Below are positions 43,375-52,153 of a stretch of DNA of 64,000 bases, piece after piece. Position numbers and translations under genes: made by a program. The notes under the pieces are model-generated. The model did not search any database and was not told the DNA's origin. It saw nothing but the letters and a program-made list of their open reading frames with translations. The stretch's first letter is position 1, and each line of letters opens with the position of its first letter. The stretch comes from JAWWOL01 sp963797535. GTDB taxonomy: Bacteria > Actinomycetota > Actinomycetes > JAWWOL01. The stretch is taken from NCBI GenBank assembly GCA_963797535.1, contig CAWCPQ010000001.1, forward strand, positions 1,054,001 to 1,118,000. The letters are read 5' to 3'.

Positions 43375-44544
43375 CTAGCCGCGCGACATCAACCGGGAGA
43401 GCAAGCCTTCCGACGCCTCGTCCTCGCCCACGGTCGCCAGCTGGCCAGCGGTCACCGTCTCGTAGACCTCCAACACCTGGCGCGCGACCGAGTCCCAGTC
43501 GTAGCGCCCGGCGACGACATCCCCGCCGGCCCGAAGCCGTGCCCGCAGCTCGGGCGAGTCGAGGACCCGGTCCAAGGAGGCTGCCAGCGCCGCAGCATTG
43601 CCGGTGGCGAACAACTCCCCCGCCGCGCCGCCGTCGAGCACGCGGGTGAACGCATCCAGGTCGCTCGCCACGATCGGCGTCCCGGCAGCAGCGGCCTCGA
43701 GCAGGATCACTCCGAAGCTCTCCTGGCCCACGTTGGGCGCCACGTAGACGTCGATCGATCGGAAGAACCGCACCTTGTCCTCGTCGCTGACCATGCCCAG
43801 GAAGTCGACCCGCTCGGCCACGGCTGCCGGCACGTCCTCCATGGCGTCGGCAACGTCGCCGGGACCGGCCACGAGCAGGCGCAGGTCGGCCCGCTCGCCG
43901 GCCATGCGGGTGAACGCGTCGAGCAGGACGCCGAACCCCTTGCGCGGCTCGTCGAAGCGGCCCAGGAAGCCCAGGGTCGCGCCGTTGGGCAGGTGGCCGG
44001 GCAGCGGCGACTCGCCGCGGAAGGCCGTCAGGTCGACCCCGTTCGGGATCAGCACCGCGTCGCCGCCGAAGTGCTCGACCACCGTGCGGCGTGCCGCTGA
44101 GGAGACCGCGATCCGGGCGCGGATCTTCTCCATCGCCGGCTGCAGCGTCGGCGTCATCACCTTGAGCACGCGAGACCGTGGGTTGGCAGCGTGGAACGTC
44201 GCCACGATCGGCCCGTCGGCGACATAGCAGGCCAGCAGCGACAGGCTCGGCGCCGCGGGCTCGTGGACGTGCAGCACGTCGAACTCCCCGTCGCGCAGCC
44301 ACTTGTGCACCCTGGCCAGGGACAGCGGCCCGAACGTCAGCCTCGCCACCGAGCCGTTGTAGCGCACCGGAATCGCCCGACCGGCCGCCTCGACGTAGCT
44401 GGGCAGCGGCTCGTCGTCATCGGCGGAGGCGAGCACGGAGACCTCGTGCCCCTCGCGGATGAGCGCCTCGGCCAGGTCGCGGATGTGCACCTGGACCCCA
44501 CCCGGAACGTGCCAGGTGTACGGGCAGACGATGCCGATCCTCAT
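43375..44544 (-). CDS. pimA: Phosphatidylinositol alpha-mannosyltransferase
   Basis: GT4-family enzyme that moves the first mannose from GDP-Man to phosphatidylinositol at the inner membrane face. The 389-residue product starts IGIVCPYTWHVPGGVQVHIRDLAEAL, has FHAANPRSRVLKV, VLIPNGVDLTAF, LGFLGRFDEPRKGFGVLLDAF, and the C-terminal donor motif NVGQESFGVILLEAAAAGTPIVASDLDAF. The order pgsA-patA-pimA with ATGA/GTGA overlaps is the same as Mycobacterium Rv2612c-Rv2610c, which supports the specific name. It overlaps the PatA stop by four bases. Confidence 0.9.
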   Translation of the reverse strand: MRIGIVCPYTWHVPGGVQVHIRDLAEALIREGHEVSVLASADDDEPLPSYVEAAGRAIPVRYNGSVARLTFGPLSLARVHKWLRDGEFDVLHVHEPAAPSLSLLACYVADGPIVATFHAANPRSRVLKVMTPTLQPAMEKIRARIAVSSAARRTVVEHFGGDAVLIPNGVDLTAFRGESPLPGHLPNGATLGFLGRFDEPRKGFGVLLDAFTRMAGERADLRLLVAGPGDVADAMEDVPAAVAERVDFLGMVSDEDKVRFFRSIDVYVAPNVGQESFGVILLEAAAAGTPIVASDLDAFTRVLDGGAAGELFATGNAAALAASLDRVLDSPELRARLRAGGDVVAGRYDWDSVARQVLEVYETVTAGQLATVGEDEASEGLLSRLMSRG

Positions 44545-45450
44545 GCGATGGCCCTGTCCACGGCGGCACGCACCGGGTCGAGGTCGGACACCCACTGCCG
44601 CTGCAGCATGTGCCAATCCTGCGGAGCCTCCGCGATGGCGGCCGCGAAGACATCGGCCAGGCCCTGGGTCAGCGCCGCCACCCGGTCGCTTCGCCGCCCG
44701 GCCGGGAGCAACCACCTCGGGGTGGATGACCAGTGCCCACTCCCGCGCGGTGGGGAACGTCAGCGTGACCGGCAGCAGGGCGGCGTCGGTGGCGAGCGCG
44801 AGCGTCGCGGGCCCCGCAGGCATCCGGGCGGTCTCGCTGAAGAAGTCGACCTCGACCCCGCGGTCGGTGAGGTCGCGGTCGGCGAGCAGGCAGATGACGC
44901 GCCCGGCGCGCAACCGCTCACGCAGCACCGAGTAGGCCGAGCGGGCACCACCGGTCAACGGCAGCACCTCCATCCCCAGCGACTCCCGGAACGCGACGAA
45001 ACGGTCGAACAGCTCGGCCGGCTCCAACCGCTCGGCGACCGTGGTGAACGGGATGCCCTGGCCGACCAGCCAGGCACCCGCCTGGTCCCAGTTGCCCATG
45101 TGCGGCAGAGCCAGGATCGCGCCACGGCCCTGGGCAAGCGCCCCTTCGAGGTGCTCCATCCCGGTGACCTCGGAGCGCCGGTTGAGGTCGTCCTTCGTCA
45201 GCACGGGCAGCCGAAAAAGCTCGTACCAGTAACGAAAGTAGGACCGCATGCCCTGTCGTGACAGCTGCCGCAAACCCACGGGTCCCACGATACGGGCCAG
45301 GTTGGCCTCGAGCCGGCGCACCCCTTTCCCGCGCCGCCACCAGCCCACGTCGGCGATCAGGTCGAACAAGGCCCGGCCGACCCGCTCGGGCGCCCAGCGC
45401 AGTACGGACCAGCCCAGTCGGTAGGCCGCGAGCACCAGGCGCGCCTTCAC
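44541..45450 (-). pseudogene. patA: PatA-like acyltransferase, broken by a one-base frameshift
   Basis: Lipid A acyltransferase-family enzyme; PatA acylates the mannose of phosphatidylinositol mannoside. The intact part shows the HX4D catalytic motif in LALPHMGNWDQAG and EVDFFSETARMPAGPATLA. Homology in the first frame stops near EVVAPGR. The correct C-terminus continues in the next frame as SDRVAALTQGLADVF...DWHMLQRQWVSDL, ending exactly at the TGA that overlaps pimA. The span is 910 bases, one more than a multiple of three. Removing one base of the CCC at 44697-44699 restores 302 residues. GTG start overlaps the pgsA stop. Confidence 0.88.
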
Positions 45451-46064
45451 GTGGCGATCGCCGCCATGGCCTGCTTGCGGACCTCGACCAGCCGCTGACC
45501 AACGGTGAACGCGGTGGCGAACGCGAGGAACCACAGTGCGGAGATCCGCAACCAGTCGGCGTCGAACAGGCCGGAGAACCCGGTGCACACCAGGATGATC
45601 ACCAGCCGTTCCGAACGCTCGGCGAAGCCCACGTTGCAGGTCAGCCCCAGCCCCTCGGCCCGCGCCTTGATGTAGGAGGTGAGGGACGCGAACACCAGGC
45701 AGGCCAGCGCCACCGAGCACAGCATCAGGTTGTGGCCGCGGCCGGCGTAGAACAGGGCGATCCCGCCGAAGACCGCAGCGTCGCCGAAACGGTCCAGCGT
45801 CGAGTCCAGGAAGGCACCCCACACCCCCGTACGACCGGTGATCCTGGCCACGGCGCCATCGAGCATGTCCGAGAACACGAACAGGGTGATGACCATCGTG
45901 CCCCAGAACCAGACGCCTCTGGGAAAGAAGACCAGCGCGCCGCTCACGACGCCGACGGTCCCGATGACGGTGATGACGTCGGGGCTGACACCGTGTCCGG
46001 CCAGCCAGCCGGCGAACGGGTTGATCACCCGAGCCACCGCGGGCCGGACCTTGATGTTGAGCAT
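45447..46064 (-). CDS. pgsA: CDP-alcohol phosphatidyltransferase (phosphatidylinositol phosphate synthase)
   Basis: Integral membrane enzyme that joins CDP-diacylglycerol with inositol phosphate. The 205-residue product carries the CDP-OH signature DMLDGAVARITGRTG...FLDSTLDRFGD (DGxxAR-x8-GxxxDxxxD) at about residues 67-96, with hydrophobic helices around it (VIGTVGVVSGALVFF, TMVITLFVFSDML, LCSVALACLVFASL). Substrate call rests on the neighbours PatA and PimA; CDP-OH members look alike. Start set at ATG 46064 (MLNIKVRPAV). Divergent from the EF-G-like gene. Confidence 0.9.
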   Translation of the reverse strand: MLNIKVRPAVARVINPFAGWLAGHGVSPDVITVIGTVGVVSGALVFFPRGVWFWGTMVITLFVFSDMLDGAVARITGRTGVWGAFLDSTLDRFGDAAVFGGIALFYAGRGHNLMLCSVALACLVFASLTSYIKARAEGLGLTCNVGFAERSERLVIILVCTGFSGLFDADWLRISALWFLAFATAFTVGQRLVEVRKQAMAAIAT

Positions 46065-46099
46065 GCGCCACCCTACCGGCGCGCGCGCCGGGGCCAGGT

Positions 46100-46129
46100 T
46101 TGTCCGGTTGGCCGGGACGGGAGGACAGT
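46100..46129 (+). promoter_or_regulatory. Candidate promoter of the EF-G-like gene
   Basis: TTGTCC (46100-46105) and GACAGT (46124-46129) are separated by 18 bases and lie 40 bases before the ATG at 46169, in the divergent gap to pgsA. Moderate match only. Confidence 0.38.
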
Positions 46130-46168
46130 CGAGGGAAGCAGCGGCAGCCATTCACGGGAGGTGCTCGC

Positions 46169-48349
46169 ATGAGCGAGAAGCACACGGCGACCGCGGCCCC
46201 GGTCGACCAACCGTCCGCCATCCGCAACATCGTCCTGGTCGGTCATACCGGCGCCGGCAAGACCACCCTGGTCGAGGCGTTGCTGCACGCCGCCGGCGCG
46301 ATCCCGCGGATGGGCCGGATCGAGGACGGCAGCACCGTCAGTGACCACGACGAGGCCGAGATCAGACAGCAGCGCTCGGTGGGGCTGTCGTTGTGCTCGT
46401 TCACCTGGTCCGGCGTCAAGATCAACCTGCTCGACACCCCCGGCTACCCCGACTTCGTGGGCGAGCTGCGCGCCGGCCTGCGCGCGGCCGACGGGGCCCT
46501 GTTCGTCATCTCGGCGGCGGACGGGTTCGACGGCTCCACGCAGCAGCTGTGGGACGAGTGCGCCGAGGTGGGGATGCCGCGAGCGGTCGTCATCACCCGG
46601 CTGGACTCCCCCCGCGCCGACTTCGAGCGCATGGTGACGATCTGCCAGCGGGTGCTCGACAGCGGCAACGACGCGACCAGCTCCTCCCTGATGCCGCTCT
46701 ACCTGCCGCTGGAGTCCGAGGACGGCCACGTCGGCGGGCTGATCGGCCTGCTCAGCCAGCGCATCTTCGACTACTCCGGCGGCAGCCGGGTCGAGCGCCA
46801 GCCCGACGACGAGCACTTCCCGCTGATCGCCGACTCCCGCGACGCCCTGATCGAGGCCATCATCGCCGAGTCCGAGGACGAGACGCTGATGGACCGCTAC
46901 CTCGCCGGCGAGCAGATCGACACCAAGATCCTCATCGACGACCTCGAGACCGCCATCGCCCGCGGCACCTTCTACCCCGTCCTGGCCACCGCCGTACCCT
47001 CACAGACCTCGCCCGACAGTCCCCCGGTCATCGGCATGATCGAGCTGCTCGAGGTGCTCACCAGTGCCTTCCCCTCCCCGCTCGAGCACGAGGTCCCCGC
47101 GGTCACCCGCCCGGACGGCCGCCCGCACGACCCGTTGGTCTGCGATCCCGAGGGGCCACTCGTCGCCGAGGTGGTCAAGACCGCGAGCGATCCCTACGTC
47201 GGCCGGGTGAGCCTGGTACGGGTCTTCTCCGGCACGTTGCGCCCGGACGCACCCGTCCACGTCTCCGGCCACACCGGACGGCTCGACCAGGGCCACGAGG
47301 ACCACGACGTCGACGAGAAGGTCGGCCACCTGTCCTCGGCGCTCGGCAAGACCCTGCGCCCGGTCGGCAAGTGCGTCGCCGGCGACATCGTCTCGATCGG
47401 CCGGCTGGTGCGGGCCGAGACCGGCGACACGCTCTCGGCCAAGGACGACCCGCTGCTGATCCACGCCTGGGACCTGCCCGAGCCGCTGCTGCCGGTGGCG
47501 ATCGAGGCGCGCAGCAAGGCCGACAAGAAAGAGGATGCCCGGCTGGCGATCGCGCTGTCCCGGCTGGTGGCGGAGGACCCGACCGTACGGCTGGAGCGCA
47601 GCAACGAGACCGGCCAGCTGCTGCTGTGGTGCATGGGCGAGGCGCACGTCGACGTCCTGCTCGAGCGGTTGCGCCAGCGTCACGGCGTCGACCTGGACAC
47701 CGTCCCGGTACGGGTCCCGTTGCGCGAGACCTTCGGCGCCGAGGCCTCGGGGCACGGTCGCCATGTCAAGCAGTCCGGCGGGCACGGTCAGTTCGCAATC
47801 TGTGACCTGACGGTACGGCCGCTGGCCGCCGGTGAGGGCTACCGGTTCGTCGACAAGACCGTCGGCGGCTCCGTACCCCACCAGTTCGTCCCCAGCGTCG
47901 ACAAGGGCGCCCGGGCCCAGCTCGAGCGGGGGCTCCTCGCCGGCTACCCGGTCGTCGACGTCGAGGTGGTCCTCACCGACGGCAAGTCCCACAGCGTCGA
48001 CTCCTCGGACATGGCCTTCCAGACCGCTGCCGGGCTCGCCCTCAAGGACGCTGCCGCCCGTGGCGCGCTGGTGCTTCTCGAACCGGTCGCCACGATCTCG
48101 GTCCACGTCGGCGACGGCCAGCTCGGGGCCGTCATGACCGACCTTTCCGCCCGTCGCGGCCGGGTTTCCGGCACCGAGCCTGACGGCGACGGCCACACCA
48201 TCGTGCGGGCCGAGGTCCCCGAGACCGAGCTGTTGCGCTACCCGCTCGAGCTGCGTGCGCTCAGCCAGGGCACCGGCCGGTTCACCCGCACCTACCTGCG
48301 GCACGAGCCGGTTCCGGCCGCGCTCGCTGGAGCGCTCCGGCAGAGTTGA
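46169..48349 (+). CDS. fusA2: Elongation factor G-like GTPase (EF-G2/FusA2 type)
   Basis: A 726-residue EF-G paralogue with domains I-V. G1 is VLVGHTGAGKTTLVEA, G3 is LLDTPGYPDFVGEL. The switch I Thr-containing RGITI of true EF-G is replaced by QQRSVGLSL, and G4 NKxD reads ITRLD. Domain IV has RETFGAEASGHGRHVKQSGGHGQFAICDL, and domain V follows. A mycobacterial EF-G2 has been reported to bind but not efficiently turn over GTP, which fits such changes. ATG at 46169 chosen for GGGAGG 6-7 bases upstream. It opens the plus-strand block inserted beside pgsA. Role unknown, not the essential EF-G. Confidence 0.87.
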   Translation: MSEKHTATAAPVDQPSAIRNIVLVGHTGAGKTTLVEALLHAAGAIPRMGRIEDGSTVSDHDEAEIRQQRSVGLSLCSFTWSGVKINLLDTPGYPDFVGELRAGLRAADGALFVISAADGFDGSTQQLWDECAEVGMPRAVVITRLDSPRADFERMVTICQRVLDSGNDATSSSLMPLYLPLESEDGHVGGLIGLLSQRIFDYSGGSRVERQPDDEHFPLIADSRDALIEAIIAESEDETLMDRYLAGEQIDTKILIDDLETAIARGTFYPVLATAVPSQTSPDSPPVIGMIELLEVLTSAFPSPLEHEVPAVTRPDGRPHDPLVCDPEGPLVAEVVKTASDPYVGRVSLVRVFSGTLRPDAPVHVSGHTGRLDQGHEDHDVDEKVGHLSSALGKTLRPVGKCVAGDIVSIGRLVRAETGDTLSAKDDPLLIHAWDLPEPLLPVAIEARSKADKKEDARLAIALSRLVAEDPTVRLERSNETGQLLLWCMGEAHVDVLLERLRQRHGVDLDTVPVRVPLRETFGAEASGHGRHVKQSGGHGQFAICDLTVRPLAAGEGYRFVDKTVGGSVPHQFVPSVDKGARAQLERGLLAGYPVVDVEVVLTDGKSHSVDSSDMAFQTAAGLALKDAAARGALVLLEPVATISVHVGDGQLGAVMTDLSARRGRVSGTEPDGDGHTIVRAEVPETELLRYPLELRALSQGTGRFTRTYLRHEPVPAALAGALRQS

Positions 48350-48420
48350 TCCGCCCCGTCCGACCTGTAATCCTGCACAGATGAGCTCCTTCGTCGGCAG
48401 GGCCGGCCCCGCCGTCGCCA

Positions 48421-50523
48421 GTGGTTGACCTCGCGGAGCTCGGCCTCACCGATGCGGTGACCTGCGCTGCCTCGTTGCGCGCCGCGACGGCCGGTGCCGT
48501 TTCCATGGAGGCGGCTGCTTCGGCGGTGGTCGCCAACCTGCGGAACTCCTTCGTCGATCCCGGCACCGGCCAGTCCCAGATCGTGCTGGCCCGGATGTTC
48601 AGCACCGAGCGGTTCGCCGATCTGCCGCAGGACCTGCAGCGGGTGGCCGAGGCACAGCTGGGTGCGCCCGGCAGCCCGGAGCTGCGTTGCCTGACCCTGC
48701 TCGGCACCGACGGCGACCTCGAGCAGTGGCGCGATCGACGCAAATCCCTTGCGCACCAGGTAATCCCGCTCCCCTCGGCCGACACTGTCCGACAGGCGCC
48801 GATGATCTCGGCCCTGGTCAGCGAGCTCGGCCTCGACGTCGACGTCGTCGTCCACGGCTCGACCGCCATCGAGTCCAGCTCCGACTTCGGCGTGTTCGTC
48901 GTGGAGAGCGCGTCGGGCAGCCGCCGGATCCCCGACCAGACCTTCGTCGAGGACCACGCCATCGCGTCTGCCATCGGGTTCGGCGCTCAGCTGCCCTCGG
49001 GCCACGTCTTCGCGGTGCTGCTGTTCACCAGGGTTCCGGTGAGCCGCCAGACCGCGGAGCTGTTCCGGATCATCGCGGTCAGCGCCAAGCTCGCCATGCT
49101 GGAGTTCGCTGGGGCTCCGCTGTTCGAGGGTCAGCCCGTACGCCTCGTCGACGGCGTCGAGATGACCCTGGCCCGGATGGAGGGACTCGAACAGCTGCTC
49201 CAGGTGCACGAGAGCACTGCCGCCGACCAGACCGGACGGCTCGAGGAGTCCGTACGACAGCTGCGCACCCGCGACGTCCGCCTGCGCCGCGAGGCCGAGA
49301 TCATCGAGACCATGCACCGGATCGGTCGCCAGATCAGTGCCCAGCTCGAGCTGGAACCGCTGGTACAGCTGGCAACCGAGGCCGTCGTCGAGGTCACCGG
49401 CGCCCAGTTCGGCGCGTTCTTCTACAACGCCGCCGCCGACGGGGACGAGGCCTACCTGCTCTACGCCGTTGCCGGTGCCGACCGCAGCCTGTTCGACCAG
49501 TTCCCGATGCCGCGGATCACGGCCGTGTTCGAGCCAACCTTCGCCGGCACCGGCATCGTGCGCTCCGACGACATCGTCGCCGATCCGCGGTACGGGCAGG
49601 CTGCGCCGTACTTCGGCATGCCGGCCGGACACCTGCCGGTCCGCAGCTATCTCGCCGTGCCCGTCATCACGCTGGACGGCATCGTGCAGGGTGGCCTGCT
49701 TCTTGGCCACGAGGAGACGGGCGTGTTCGACGACCGGGCCGAACGGCTGGCCACCGGCATCGCGGCACAGACCGCGGCCGGGCTGGACAACTCGCGGCTC
49801 TACCGGCGCGAACGCGACACCGCGCTGCTGCTGCAACGCCAGCTGCTGCCGCACGAGCTGCCGGAGGTGGCCACCCTCGAGGCCAGCCACCGCTACATTC
49901 CCGGCGCTGCCGGCATCGATGTCGGCGGCGACTGGTACGACATCATCACCCTGCCGCAGGGCCGCGCCGCGCTGGTCATCGGCGACGTGATGGGTCGCGG
50001 GGTGCGGGCAGCGGCGACGATGGGCCAGCTCCGCACCGCGATCCGGGCGTTCGCCACCCTCGACCTGACCCCCGCCGAGGTCCTGACCCACCTCAACGAG
50101 CTGGTGCTGCAGCTGACCGACGAGCAGATCGTGACCTGCGTCTACGCCCTGTTCGACCCGGCGGACGGCAGTCTCGTGCTCGCCAACGCCGGCCACCCGC
50201 CGGCCGTCGTCATCGCCACCGACGGCACGGTCGCGACCGTACCCACGGCGCTCGACCCACCGTTGGGCGTCACCGCCACGGTCTACGGCCAGCACCAGAT
50301 GCACCTCACCTACGGCGACGCCTTGCTGCTCTACACCGACGGACTGGTCGAGAACCGCCAACGTTCGGCGGACGAGGGACTGACCGAGCTGTGCGCCCTG
50401 CTCGCGGCGGAGGGCAGCGACCTTGACGCCCCCGAGGTCCTGCTCGACCTGTTGCTGGCCAGGCTGACCAGTGGCGTCGATCACGACGACGACGTGGCGT
50501 TGCTCCTGGTCCGTACGACATGA
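48421..50523 (+). CDS. GAF and SpoIIE-type PP2C phosphatase with unnamed N-terminal input domain
   Basis: A 700-residue signalling protein. Residues about 40-255 form a domain (QSQIVLARMFSTERFADLP, LRCLTLLGTDGDLEQWRDRRKSLAHQVIPLP, FAVLLFTRVPVSRQTAELFR). I recall similar sequence ahead of histidine kinases in other bacteria but cannot name it. A coiled stretch leads to a GAF domain at about 294-450, then the SpoIIE phosphatase from about 480: DVGGDWYDIITL, GDVMGRGVRAAATMGQLR, LANAGHPPAV, LLLYTDGLVE, DDDVALLL, with metal-binding Asp residues present. It should dephosphorylate a Ser/Thr-phosphorylated protein, often an anti-sigma antagonist. No ribosome-binding site is seen at the GTG, so the start is uncertain. 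The stop overlaps the next ATG. Confidence 0.85.
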   Translation: MVDLAELGLTDAVTCAASLRAATAGAVSMEAAASAVVANLRNSFVDPGTGQSQIVLARMFSTERFADLPQDLQRVAEAQLGAPGSPELRCLTLLGTDGDLEQWRDRRKSLAHQVIPLPSADTVRQAPMISALVSELGLDVDVVVHGSTAIESSSDFGVFVVESASGSRRIPDQTFVEDHAIASAIGFGAQLPSGHVFAVLLFTRVPVSRQTAELFRIIAVSAKLAMLEFAGAPLFEGQPVRLVDGVEMTLARMEGLEQLLQVHESTAADQTGRLEESVRQLRTRDVRLRREAEIIETMHRIGRQISAQLELEPLVQLATEAVVEVTGAQFGAFFYNAAADGDEAYLLYAVAGADRSLFDQFPMPRITAVFEPTFAGTGIVRSDDIVADPRYGQAAPYFGMPAGHLPVRSYLAVPVITLDGIVQGGLLLGHEETGVFDDRAERLATGIAAQTAAGLDNSRLYRRERDTALLLQRQLLPHELPEVATLEASHRYIPGAAGIDVGGDWYDIITLPQGRAALVIGDVMGRGVRAAATMGQLRTAIRAFATLDLTPAEVLTHLNELVLQLTDEQIVTCVYALFDPADGSLVLANAGHPPAVVIATDGTVATVPTALDPPLGVTATVYGQHQMHLTYGDALLLYTDGLVENRQRSADEGLTELCALLAAEGSDLDAPEVLLDLLLARLTSGVDHDDDVALLLVRTT

Positions 50524-51977
50524 GCGACGGCCCGTACGACGTCGTCGTGGTCGGCGCCGGCCCCAACGGGCTGGCCGCGGGCATCACGATGGCCGCGCGA
50601 GGGCTGTCCGTGGTGGTGTACGAGGCGCACGAGACGGTGGGCGGCGGCTGCCGCACAGCGCCGCTGACCGTCCCCGGCTTTGCCCACGACGTCTGTTCCA
50701 CGGCCCACCCGCTCGCGGCCGCCGGATCGTTCCTGCGCTCACTCGACCTGCCGTCCCGCGGGGTGGTGCTGCGCCATGCCGAGCTGCCGTTCGCTCACCC
50801 GCTCGACGGCGGACGTGCTGGGGTCGTCCATCGTTCGGTCGAGCACACCGCACAGGGCCTGGGCTCGGACGGGGCTGCCTACCGCCGGCTGATGGCGCCG
50901 CTGGTCGAGCATTGCGACGCCATCGTGGCCGAAGTTTTCGAGGGCGCGTTCCGCCGGGTGCCACGCCAGCCGCTGCCGCTGGCCCGGTTCGGACTCCAAG
51001 GTCTGGCGTCGGCCCGCAGCCTGGTGGAGCGGCTGTTCACGACGCCGGAGGCGCGCGGGCTGTTCGGTGGTGCTGCCGCCCACTCGTTCCTGCCGTTGGA
51101 GCGACGGCCGACCGCAGCATTCGGGCTGCTGCTCACGATGCTGGCGCACTCCGTGGGCTGGCCGGTCGTCGAGGGCGGCAGCCAGGTGCTCGCCGACGCG
51201 ATGGCGGACGTGCTCCGGGACCTGGGCGGCGAGATCGTGACCGGGCACCGGGTCGACTCGCTGGCGGAGCTGCCGCCAGCGCGGGCGACCCTGCTCGACG
51301 TCACGCCGGCCCAGCTGGTGCGCCTGGCCGGGGCCACGCTGCCGGCGAGCTACCGCCGCAGCTTGCAGGCCTTCCGGTACGGACCCGGGGTGTTCAAGGT
51401 CGACTTTGCGCTGTCCGGTCCGGTTCCCTGGGCCAACGAGGACTGCCGCCGGGCCGGCACCGTCCATCTCGGCGGCAGCTTCGACGAGGTGGCGGCCAGC
51501 GAGGCCGACGCCTGCGCCGGCCGGATCAACGACAAGCCGTACACCCTGGCCGTACAAGCGGCGGTCGCCGACCCGACCAGGGCACCGGCCGGCCAGCACA
51601 CGCTGTGGACCTACTGCCACACACCCAACGGTTCGACGGTCGACCGTACCGATGCCATCGAGGCGCAGGTCGAACGCTTCGCGCCGGGCTTCCGCGACCT
51701 GGTGGTCGGCCGGGCCACCCGCAACTCGGTGGAGTACGAGGCCTATGACGCCAACTTCGTCGGTGGTGACATCAACGGGGGCGCGCAGAGCATCCGGCAG
51801 ACCGGGTTTCGTCCGACGCCTCGCTGGAACCCCTACACCACAGCACTTTCCGGCGTCTACCTGTGCTCGGCGTCAACCCCTCCCGGCGGCGGCGTCCACG
51901 GCATGTGCGGCTACAACGCAGCTCAGGTGGCCCTGCGCCGGGAGTTCGGACTGAACAGGTCAGCCCTGACGCTGTGA
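50520..51977 (+). CDS. FAD-dependent oxidoreductase (phytoene dehydrogenase-like)
   Basis: A 485-residue flavoprotein. The N-terminal dinucleotide fold is VVVVGAGPNGLAAGITMAARGLSV with the Glu ribose ligand in VVYEAHETVGGG. The C-terminal FAD-contacting end is GVYLCSASTPPGGGVHGMCGYNAAQVAL, as in the phytoene desaturase/PYROXD2-like group. A middle stretch has MLAHSVGWPVVEGGSQVLADAMADVL. No carotenoid neighbours such as crtB or crtE are present, so a carotenoid role is not supported. Overlaps the phosphatase stop (ATGA). A strong inverted repeat follows 12 bases after its stop. Confidence 0.84.
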   Translation: MSDGPYDVVVVGAGPNGLAAGITMAARGLSVVVYEAHETVGGGCRTAPLTVPGFAHDVCSTAHPLAAAGSFLRSLDLPSRGVVLRHAELPFAHPLDGGRAGVVHRSVEHTAQGLGSDGAAYRRLMAPLVEHCDAIVAEVFEGAFRRVPRQPLPLARFGLQGLASARSLVERLFTTPEARGLFGGAAAHSFLPLERRPTAAFGLLLTMLAHSVGWPVVEGGSQVLADAMADVLRDLGGEIVTGHRVDSLAELPPARATLLDVTPAQLVRLAGATLPASYRRSLQAFRYGPGVFKVDFALSGPVPWANEDCRRAGTVHLGGSFDEVAASEADACAGRINDKPYTLAVQAAVADPTRAPAGQHTLWTYCHTPNGSTVDRTDAIEAQVERFAPGFRDLVVGRATRNSVEYEAYDANFVGGDINGGAQSIRQTGFRPTPRWNPYTTALSGVYLCSASTPPGGGVHGMCGYNAAQVALRREFGLNRSALTL

Positions 51978-51989
51978 CCGCGCACCCGC

Positions 51990-52037
51990 AGTGTTGGCGC
52001 TGAAGTGCGCGTTTTTCGTCACCGCAGCGCCAACACT
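51990..52037 (+). terminator. 13-bp perfect inverted repeat after the oxidoreductase gene
   Basis: Arms 51990-52002 and 52025-52037 are perfectly complementary (AGTGTTGGCGCTG type) with a 22-base loop. The loop contains GCGCGTTTTT, so a smaller GCGC-stem terminator with a T run (51997-52015) competes with the long stem. Terminator for the preceding gene, possibly with regulatory function for the ROK gene. Confidence 0.65.
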
Positions 52038-52063
52038 CCGCCGCATCGGCCGGCGCGCCGATC

Positions 52064-52093
52064 TTGTCGTTCTTTCACGCCGCGAAGTATCCT
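52064..52093 (+). promoter_or_regulatory. Promoter candidate of the ROK regulator gene
   Basis: TTGTCG (52064-52069) and TATCCT (52088-52093) are separated by 18 bases, a good housekeeping-sigma match. They lie 61 bases before the GTG at 52154, which leaves a leader that could hold an operator. Confidence 0.5.
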
Positions 52094-52153
52094 GCCGGTA
52101 CGGGCAATGCCAACAAGCGCTCCCCGTGGGCGTGGGTCTACGTGTCGTGAGAG

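Noticed and set aside
43375..46230. One 951-codon frame that seems to fuse an acyltransferase with PimA
   Set aside because: The apparent fusion comes from the one-base insertion in patA. Restoring the frame gives a PatA stop that overlaps the PimA ATG, as expected. The first part of the frame is a shadow of pgsA.
48292..50484. 730-codon minus-strand open frame opposite the GAF/PP2C gene
   Set aside because: It is a GC-rich antisense shadow. The plus strand carries clear GAF and PP2C motifs over the same span, and the minus product has no recognisable domain.
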